Source of the DNA: Vibrio sp. B1FLJ16 | Lineage (GTDB): Bacteria; Pseudomonadota; Gammaproteobacteria; Enterobacterales; Vibrionaceae | Assembly (NCBI RefSeq): GCF_905175385.1 | Contig: NZ_HG992750.1 | Coordinates: forward strand, 620,001 to 684,000 | Reading direction: 5' to 3' | DNA: 64,000 nucleotides | Shown here: one piece after another, positions 35,259 through 43,000 of the stretch | How the letters are laid out: each line of letters starts with the position of its first letter | Numbering within the stretch: the first letter of the stretch is position 1 | Notes under the pieces: generated by a model | Database searches by the model: none | Told to the model about the DNA's origin: nothing | Seen by the model: the letters and a program-made list of their open reading frames with translations, nothing else | Translations under genes and position numbers: made by a program

Positions 35259-35574
35259 CTATGGGTTTGTCTTGTGCTTCGTAACAAAGATTTTATTTAG
35301 TGGGCTTACAGTACCAGCGAAGTGTTCACCAATTACATGCGTATAGATTTGTGTCGTTGCTACACCTGAGTGGCCTAGCAATTCTTGAACAGTACGGATG
35401 TCTACAGATAGCCATTGAAGGGAAGGTAATCATCCATAAAGTTTGATTAAACACGTTGGTATACTTTTACCAAGAGCATGAGCTAATGAAGCGCCAATAC
35501 CTTGCTTATTATCGTTTCTCTGTATTGTTGATACTCTCTCTATTTGATGTTGGAGTGATGGGATTAGGGCGGGG
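35259..35574 (-). pseudogene. Remnant of an integron integrase (IntI-like)
   Basis: On the minus strand the C-terminal 50 codons read [19 protein letters not shown] then [17 protein letters not shown] and a stop at 35259. This is the box II region and tail typical of integron integrases, with the catalytic Tyr in IYTHV. Just upstream, HPALIPSLQHQIERVSTIQ and GIGASLAHALGKS look like the middle part of the same protein. About 60-100 codons between them are missing, and the N-terminal half is cut off by the IS3 element at 35575. No attI or cassette array is seen beside it. Confidence 0.7.
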
Positions 35575-35604
35575 TGATCTGCACCAGCCAGACTGGACAT
35601 TTCA

Positions 35605-36493
35605 TTAAGCGACATTTTGCTGTTCAAAGTTAACTGGGCTTAGATACCCAAGAGCACTGTGCCTTCTCGTCCGGTTATAATCAACTTCTATGTACTCGAA
35701 GATAGTTTGACGCATCTCTTCTCTGGTCATGATCGGCTCATATTGGATCGCTTCAACCTTCATTGAATGGAAGAAGCTCTCAACACAAGCGTTATCCCAG
35801 CAATTTCCTTTCCTGCTCATACTTTGCTTTAGATTATAAGCAGTGATTAGGTCTCGATAGTCTTTTGAACAATACTGACTACCTCGATCACTGTGAACGA
35901 TAACCTGCTCAGGGAAACCGCGACGGAACAAGGCCATTGATAGTGCATCACTGACCAGTGTAGACGTCATTCGGGTATCCATTGACCAGCCGATTACTTG
36001 TCTTGAGTAAAGATCAATGATTACAGCCAAATACAGCCAGCCTTCACTTGTGGCAATATAGGTGATATCTCCCGCCCACTTTTGATTCGGAGACTCAGTG
36101 TTAAAATTCTGAGCTAATAAGTTCGGGGCAACTGGCATTTTATGTTTGCTATCTGTCGTACATTTAAACTTGCGTGCCGCTTTCGGCGTTAAACCTTGAC
36201 GCATCATACTGGCGGCAATGGTTTTTACATTACGGTTATCACCATTCTCAGCCAGATCTTTCTGGATGCGCCTTGAGCCATCACGACCTTTACTATTGTC
36301 AAACGCGTCTTTGACTTTTGTATCAAACTGTTGGCGTATTGCCTCGCGCTGGATTGCCTTGTGGCGATGCTTAATCCAGTAATAAAACCCACTTCGTGAA
36401 ACCTCGAACACCTTAGCCATGCGGACGACATTGAAGCACAGCAGGTGTTCGAGCATAAATTCATAGCAATTTACTTTAGATTTCTCGCGATGT
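35605..36493 (-). pseudogene. IS3 OrfB transposase, N-terminus cut off
   Basis: Almost all of OrfB is present, with its DDE residues: Asp in WAGDITYIA, Asp in VIVHSDRGSQY and Glu in NACVESFFHS. The first codons, and the frameshift zone where OrfA normally slips into OrfB, are replaced by the end of the IS1111-type element. No OrfAB fusion protein can be made, so the element is inactive. Confidence 0.8.
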
Positions 36494-36557
36494 ATGGAAT
36501 CCACTCATTCTCTGCAAAACTTAGGCATAGGCAGGAACATGAAAGCGAGGAGTCATC

Positions 36558-37589
36558 ATGCTAAGAACGAACGTCATCGGTATAGATTTATCAAAAAACG
36601 TGTTACAGGTTTGCCATATTAGCCGCCAAGGAGAACTGCTCAGCAATAAAGCAGTAAGCAGGCAGAAACTTAAGGAGTTACTCGCTAAATCTAAGCCATC
36701 TCTTGTTGCTCTAGAAGGCTGCGCTAGTTGCCACTACTGGGGCAGATACGCTGAGTCTTTCGGCCACGAAGTACGGATAATCAATCCGAAAAAAGTGAAG
36801 GCATATGTTGATGGCCATAAAACTGATGCCAATGATGCTCTTGCCATTGCTAATGCGGCGCTCCAGATAGGAATAAAATACTGCAAGCCCAAATCAATGG
36901 AGCAACAAACCTTGATGTCTCTTGAAGCAAATCGCCAGTTTCTATCAAAAACCATTGTGTCATTGGGGCTGCACATCCGAGGCATCATTAACGAGTACGG
37001 TATCGTCAAAGCAAAAGGTACTAAAGGGCTGGCTGCATTGGTCACTTCAACACTCTATGAAAGCGATGTTCTGCCAGCAAGCTTAGTCACAACCTTGTCG
37101 ATGCTATGGCAGCAATACCTTAACCTGAAAGATGAACTGAGCAAGCTCCAGAAATCCATGAACTCGACAACTCGTCAGATAGAACCTTGTAAAAGGCTCA
37201 TGGCACTGGAAGGTGTCGGTGAAACAACAGCTTCCATGCTCTACGCTACTTTAGGTAACGGAACGCAATTTACCAATAGGCGGCAAGCTTCAGCGTTTGT
37301 TGGGCTAACACCGAAACAATACAGTTCAGGCGGTAAAGTGACGATGCTGGGCATAGATAAGTTTGGCGCTGTCAAAGATCTCCGTTCAATGCTATATCTT
37401 GGTGCCATGGCATATATTTACCGATTGCCCGAATCGCCAAATAACCAAAATCAGGCATGGCTTATCAAGTTAGTCAATAGAGTTGGGTTCAAAAGAGCCT
37501 GTATCGCCTTGGCAAACAAGACGGTCAGGGCAGCTTGGGCAATGCTCCACTATGAAACGGAATATCAGCCCAAGCCATTATCTATTTAG
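36558..37589 (+). CDS. IS1111-type IS110 transposase (DEDD recombinase)
   Basis: This is 343 residues, intact. The N-terminal RuvC-like part shows GIDLSKN (Asp), LVALEGCAS (Glu) and TDANDALAI (Asp pair). The C-terminal Tnp_20 part has LMALEGVGETTASML, FVGLTPKQYSSGGK with the conserved Ser, and ANKTVRAAWAML. These enzymes insert their element at a site read by an element-encoded bridge RNA. This is the only undamaged classical transposase in the window, so it could still move. Confidence 0.92.
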   Translation: MLRTNVIGIDLSKNVLQVCHISRQGELLSNKAVSRQKLKELLAKSKPSLVALEGCASCHYWGRYAESFGHEVRIINPKKVKAYVDGHKTDANDALAIANAALQIGIKYCKPKSMEQQTLMSLEANRQFLSKTIVSLGLHIRGIINEYGIVKAKGTKGLAALVTSTLYESDVLPASLVTTLSMLWQQYLNLKDELSKLQKSMNSTTRQIEPCKRLMALEGVGETTASMLYATLGNGTQFTNRRQASAFVGLTPKQYSSGGKVTMLGIDKFGAVKDLRSMLYLGAMAYIYRLPESPNNQNQAWLIKLVNRVGFKRACIALANKTVRAAWAMLHYETEYQPKPLSI

Positions 37590-37798
37590 CTATATGAATT
37601 AACAGATTATAAATAATGATGTTCAATGGTTAGACCAGCCTACTGAGACCCTGACTACTTCGCAATGCTATGAAAAGCTTCTTTCGCGACAAGGACGTTA
37701 GGTGCGCACACATCAAAGGTTAGAAGGTAGCTCCTTCAATAAGAAACCGAATATACGACCGCATCTTATCCACTGCACATTTTTATCTTGTAAAACCC
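37590..37798 (+). ncRNA. Candidate bridge RNA region of the IS1111-type element
   Basis: This 209-bp non-coding right end lies between the transposase stop and the right inverted repeat. In the IS1111 subgroup, the bridge RNA that pairs with donor and target DNA is encoded on this side. I did not fold it fully and cannot name its guide loops. The call rests on position and length. Confidence 0.4.
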
Positions 37799-37809
37799 GT
37801 GGATTCCAT

Positions 37810-38080
37810 ATACGAAGTAGGTGGCGGCCTTTTTTACGATATCTAGCTCTTCAGCTTGCTCAGCCAATTGCCTTTTAAGCTTGGCGACTTCAGCGGCCAG
37901 ATCTTTTTCACGCTGACTGGTACTGATGTCTTTCTTCGAGTTCTTCAGCCACCCGTAGATCTGAGAACTGTGCAACCCGAGCTGTCTCGCTGCCGCAGCT
38001 ACACCCACTTTCTCTGCTAGCTTAAGGGCTTCTACCTTAAATTCAGGGGAATGTTTGATTCTAGTTTTGTTAGTTGTCAT
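37810..38080 (-). pseudogene. IS3 OrfA, C-terminus replaced
   Basis: It starts MTTNKTRIKHSPEFKVEAL, with the helix-turn-helix GVAAAARQLGLHSSQIYGWL and a leucine-zipper-like helix (LAAEVAKLKRQLAEQAEEL). It continues to ILKKAATYF-like sequence (IVKKAATYF) and then runs into the inverted repeat of the IS1111-type element. The normal slip site and link to OrfB are lost. Confidence 0.85.
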
Positions 38081-38143
38081 TGTTCACCTCGTTAGTGATT
38101 GTACTCACTTAACTCGGTGTCCAAAATTGCTGGGGCGGATCAG

Positions 38144-38503
38144 CCCACTCAGGAGGCTCGAACCTTTCACTGTGCATATTTCTATTACCGGCAAACCCCT
38201 CTTGTCATCATAGAGGTTGATATCAGCGATATTAATGACAGGCACAGTCTGGGCTCAAGACTATTTGGTTTTTCTGAAAATGGTAAAGATGGACTGGCTC
38301 AAGTAATGAAAGCATGTTCCGAGAAAGGCGTTCGTTGGTATCCCAAAGCAAACGAAGCTCATTGTTCAGCAGTGGTAGAAATTAAGCATACATCTAGAAC
38401 CAAAAAAGTCGATGGTGAAATGGTTCATAGAACTGAAAGTGAGTATAAAACCGCGTGGATAGAAACTCTGGATAGAGCCGTTAAGAGAGTATTAACACGG
38501 TAA
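38144..38503 (+). pseudogene. 3' fragment of an unknown gene cut by IS3
   Basis: Directly after the IS3 end, a frame of about 119 codons stays open to a stop at 38503: FHCAYFYYRQTPLVIIEVD, GFSENGKDGLAQVMKACSEKG, CSAVVEIKHTSRTKK, ESEYKTAWIETLDRAVKRVL. It lacks its own start and ribosome binding site; upstream is IS3 terminal sequence. The strand-helix pattern suggests the C-terminal part of a soluble alpha/beta protein, family unknown. The 264 bp that follow hold no gene and probably the promoter of the lipoprotein operon. Confidence 0.5.
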
Positions 38504-38767
38504 CCAAGGACAGTAAGAGGAGAATGTGGTTGCTAAATGAATTAATCACTACTATGACTATATGAGTCTAATTGCTTTTAATTATTTAGACCTAATAAAA
38601 AGATGTGTATAAGGACTGGTTTACGCTATCGATTAAACAATGTGAATTGTGTTTCCACAACAGAATAAAAATCAATTGGCGATTCAGGAATTTAGAAAGG
38701 TAAACATACTGCACTTAAAGGGCTCATCAGTGTTTGCAATGCTTACGATGTTACAAAGGGGAAAAGT

Positions 38768-40066
38768 ATGCGTAAGAAAAGTGTTCTGTTATATACGCTA
38801 ATCGCACTAAGTATCTCTGCATGCAATACTAAAATTGTTTCGGATCGTTACATAGTTGACCGTACGGTGATGTTGACGGACAAAGAGGGCGGTCCGATTC
38901 CTCCATTGTGTAAAGAAGATACGATTTCAGAGAACCAATTGGGTTCGTCCAGTCCAAAAAAAACAGGGATGGTGATAAAGCCCGGTGACGTTATCCATCT
39001 GGCAATTTGGTCACCAGGCAGAATGGATCAAGGGAGCAAATCGAAGGATCACATTAGCCCCCCAAGTTACAATATTCTGCGTTTACCGATACGAAAATTT
39101 TTCGTTCCAGAGTCTCCAGAAGGTGAAGAAAAAAAGTGGTTTGAAGTCTCTGTACTTAATGATATCGAACGATTAGTCCTTGCTAATGCTCTTACGACAA
39201 ACCGGAATGCTCTGCTGGGTGATAATCCGTCACGTGAATGGATACAAAAATATATGGTCGAGTATGAAGCAGCATTATGGAATGCATTTGTCGATTCCAT
39301 GCGAATAAGACGTGTCGACCTAGTTGGTAAAATTAAGGATTGCACCGACAACGGCAAAGCTAGGGAATTAACTGCTAAAGATATGGAGTATATGCGCCAG
39401 AGCATTGTTTCTTTAACTTTCGATATGAGTAAATTGCTCGGAAGTCTAGAGGAAAATGATAGTGCTGTGACGAGCTTTAAGAAGGCTTTCGATTTTGAAA
39501 ACAAAGCAGCTGATATCTTGGGCTTTAAGGAAAGTGCGAGTACTCCATATTCTGCCTTGGCAGGCAAAAAGGTACAGGCGAAGGATCGTAACCAAGCATA
39601 CTACTTGACACCCTTTCATCCTGCTTTCCAATCATTTTTGAACTTAGTATCTGTGGAAGTGAATGGAATCGATTTCAGAATGCAACAAATGCCGGAGCGT
39701 GCGTGGTCTCTGCATGACGTGGAAGCATCTGGTATATGCGGTGATGGCGCCAAAATTAGAGCGTTTACGTTTCGTAATGATAGAACCTTTTCCGTCGCCA
39801 ATTACTCCGAAAAGGCGGGTTATGAAGTTAAGCGACTTAACGAAAACCGAATCAAGAATAACAGTGAACAAGACAAACGACCCTACCAAGTTGGGACACA
39901 GATAGGACCAAAGAAAAAAGGTCTGCTATCAATTTTCGCTGTTAACTCAATACACCGATACGATCTAACAAAAATCTATATTTCCGACATTGAACAGATT
40001 GTTTGGGAAGGTATACCAGAAAAAGGGGATATAGCGAGTCTTAGAGCGCGCTGCTTGATGGATTGA
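38768..40066 (+). CDS. Unknown lipoprotein heading the giant-protein cluster
   Basis: This is 432 residues. A signal peptide ends in the lipobox SISAC (Cys19), and an AAAGGGG site precedes the ATG. The rest is a mixed helical protein with no family I know: PGDVIHLAIWSPG near residue 75, MVEYEAALWNAFVDSMRIRR near 165, FYLTP-like strands, and a basic C-terminus (LNENRIKNNSEQDKR) ending in DIEQIVWEGIPEKGD. It would be tethered to a membrane from the periplasmic side. It is 31 bp from the 1920-residue gene and in the same direction, so it probably belongs to that operon. Confidence 0.65.
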   Translation: MRKKSVLLYTLIALSISACNTKIVSDRYIVDRTVMLTDKEGGPIPPLCKEDTISENQLGSSSPKKTGMVIKPGDVIHLAIWSPGRMDQGSKSKDHISPPSYNILRLPIRKFFVPESPEGEEKKWFEVSVLNDIERLVLANALTTNRNALLGDNPSREWIQKYMVEYEAALWNAFVDSMRIRRVDLVGKIKDCTDNGKARELTAKDMEYMRQSIVSLTFDMSKLLGSLEENDSAVTSFKKAFDFENKAADILGFKESASTPYSALAGKKVQAKDRNQAYYLTPFHPAFQSFLNLVSVEVNGIDFRMQQMPERAWSLHDVEASGICGDGAKIRAFTFRNDRTFSVANYSEKAGYEVKRLNENRIKNNSEQDKRPYQVGTQIGPKKKGLLSIFAVNSIHRYDLTKIYISDIEQIVWEGIPEKGDIASLRARCLMD

Positions 40067-40097
40067 TCCTGCTTATCTTATAAAAAGGGGTGGACTG

Positions 40098-43000
40098 ATG
40101 GCGACACTTTATTTGTTTGGAAAAGAACTCAGTGTAAGCGAGAGTGATACACAATCAGAACCGTCTCCAATTGAAAATGGTCTCGGAGAATTAAGCCTCT
40201 GGTTGAAACCAGGTAGCAATAAAATTCAGATCTGGTTCGAAGGGGATGTGCCTCTCGGATACGTCTCATTCAAAGCCACCTTTAATTGCAGAATAAAGCA
40301 AGAGTGGGTCGAGCTTATTCCTTTTGATAGTGATGCGTTGCCTATTGCGCAAACTGTTAGAGTTTTGCCAACGTATCTCAATCAATCAGGGAACGATTTA
40401 GAACTGCTTATTCAGGCAATGCCTCATGAGTCTAAACTCGGGGTTGGTTTCTACGACGAGTATAAAATCGCAGAGCAGACTTTAGGTCATGCTGGGTTTG
40501 GCTCTGCTACCGAGGCTAGTCTTATTAGTTGGGTAAGCGAGATCAATGAGGCTTATATAGGTTTTAGCATTGGGTCTGACGCAACCAAACATAAGATTAT
40601 CTTTCTTAATAATTCCACTAACAATACAACCGGTAATGTCAGTGTATCTCACATTTTTGATACGGAAGAAGAGTTAGGTGATGGCTTTGTTCATGAACAG
40701 TCTCTCGCATTTATAAAAGCCATCGCGACTGATAAAAAAATTGAAGCGTACTTAACAGCGGTAGATGGAGCACTTTGGTTACACGCGGATATTCTTGACA
40801 CCAAACTATCCGGTATCGACGGCAAAATTAAAACCAATAATCAATTGCTGTATCAGTACGCCTTGGTGAATGGCCAACTTGTTACATCGTCTACCCACGA
40901 TGGTGTGTTATGGGATACCACCTTGTCATGGCGAGGTGCCGATAAGGGTGATTATGAGCCGGCTGTTGTTATGCCACGATTGATGGACGAAAGCGGATTG
41001 CCACTTGCTTTCGTTGGAAATGATCCTTATCGGTTCGAGAAGGGGATTCCCATCATATTTCGCAGAGGTTTAAAATGCGAGATAGCGGAATGGCTAGATC
41101 CTGAGGATCTTGAACTCACCAATGCTGCTGTTGTTGTCGGCAGGTTCGGTAGCGACGGGGAGCCAGCTTCGATCGAAGGCCGACTTCGTCGGATCGATCC
41201 ACTGACTGTTTCGCGCAAGCGTCGCAAGAATCGCAAGAATGATCGCTTGAAGAAACCCTCTTGGATGAATCTAAACGATCATTCGGTGAAACTTTTTCGT
41301 GGTCCGTGGGAAATTCACGGCATTGCTCTTGGTACTTTCCTTGAATGGTCGAAATCCGATGCCAATCCAAGTGATGATGGTATTGCATGTAGCCTCGAAT
41401 TCAGTCGCATTGATGATAGTGCGTCTCAGGATATGCCCATTTTTGTTAAATCGAATGTTAAGTTGACTGACAGTGGTGTCTGGACACTGGTCAGCCAGCT
41501 CGAAGAGCGCGACGTTACAAGAAAGGACGGTAAGGAGCACGAGCGGGTTGGTCGCAGGACAGCGAGCCCGGTTGTTGCTGGCGATCCTTTACTTCCCGCC
41601 ATCGATACCAACTACGCGCTGGCCAATATGACAGGTCGAGGCCGACAACAGCAATTCATCAAAACAGAAGGCGATGCTTGGGTAGCGGGGGAAGTTGGTC
41701 AACAATATACCGGCGGTTTGTTCAGTCAGGACAAAATGGATGATCAACGCCATCGTTCTGGCACCCGCATTGGGGCGCCTGAAACCCAGCGATTCCATGA
41801 TGTTATTGATGTACCACCGTTGAAGGCACTGTCACCACACGATACGGGCCGTACAGGTGTCACGTTAATTCCTGTTCAGCAGCCGAGGGCTGTCGGTGCT
41901 GAAGCCGTCACCAATGCTGATCTTTTTACTGATAATCAGATAGCTTCAGATCTAAAAAAGATGAGCACATTTTTGTTCGGCGGTACTGGTGAAAAAGACA
42001 ATGAGATCGTCAAGACATTCACCGATCCACTTAAAGCTCCCAACAAGAACTTCAGCGATTTGTTCGAGCGCTTTGAAGCCATTTGGAATGGTGGCAAAGT
42101 TTACATTGAGTACCTGAACGGAAAAGGCAAACTTAAAAATGAACTGCCGGAAGTTGAAAAGGCTTATGTAGCATTGCGCTTGTTCCTTTCGTCGCCATTG
42201 CCTAAAGCAGACGATCCTGTCCTCGAATACAAGTTCGATCAAGCAGCTCAATCGCTGCGCGAATTGGCTCGTCAACAAAGATGGCCTGCAGGTCTCGACG
42301 TAACGATGCAGAAGATAGAAACACAGTTACTTACAGTTACAGAAGCTGAGCTCAAACAATGGTGGACCAACAGGACCATTCCCTCGCTCACTAACGACGA
42401 GGCAGAGATCATCCTTGAATATCTGTGGCGCCCTGCGGATCAAGCGCTCTACCGATCGGCGGTGCGTCTTTTAGTTACTGATGTGCAAAAGCTCAAACAG
42501 CACCTTAAGATCATTAAAGAAGAGATCGTACGATTTCCGAGGACATGGAATAACAACGTCAACAAACAGCTCGAAGCGATCCCGGGACTTCTTAAACAGG
42601 GTATTGAAGAGCGCTTCGACGCCATCGTTAATTACTGGTCACAACAAGTAAAGAAAGGTGCTGAAGCTGAACTCGATCGACTTTGGTCACAATATGGCAA
42701 TAAGCTGACCGATCAAGTTTATGAAACACTCGTTGAATACCAAGCGGCTGCCGGTAAGGCGGTTGAAGTCTATAACGGCATAAAGACTATCGCAGATACC
42801 GTGAAGTCTTATAAGGAAATTATTGAGGATCCCGCCAAACGCGATGCCGTGATCAATGCATGGCGAAACGCTGTAAAAGACGATCTTGAAAAAGTTGCTT
42901 GGCAGCGACTTAATGAGCTACGCGAGCGTTACATCGGTGAGAACGAGGAAGAACTGATCGAGCGTATTGCGGATGTATACCTCTTCGCAGAACGGATCCA

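Larger units (their letters stand above)
36493..37810 (+). mobile_element. IS110-family element, IS1111 subgroup
   Basis: The 12-bp inverted repeats TATGGAATCCAC (36493-36504) and GTGGATTCCATA (37799-37810) are the subterminal repeats expected of the IS1111 subgroup. The transposase is intact. Only 53 bases precede the gene, but 209 follow it, the arrangement in which IS1111-type elements carry their guide RNA on the right. It interrupts the IS3 element. Confidence 0.8.
35575..38143 (-). mobile_element. IS3-family element split by an IS1111-type insertion
   Basis: The ends read inward TGATCTGCACCAGCC at 35575 and TGATCCGCCCCAGC from 38143, an imperfect inverted pair. OrfA (37810-38080) and OrfB (35605-36493) lie in the usual order on the minus strand but are separated by a 1.3-kb IS110-family element. 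I see no matching target duplication, so the IS3 may have rearranged its flanks: a decayed integrase lies on one side and a truncated gene on the other. Confidence 0.8.
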
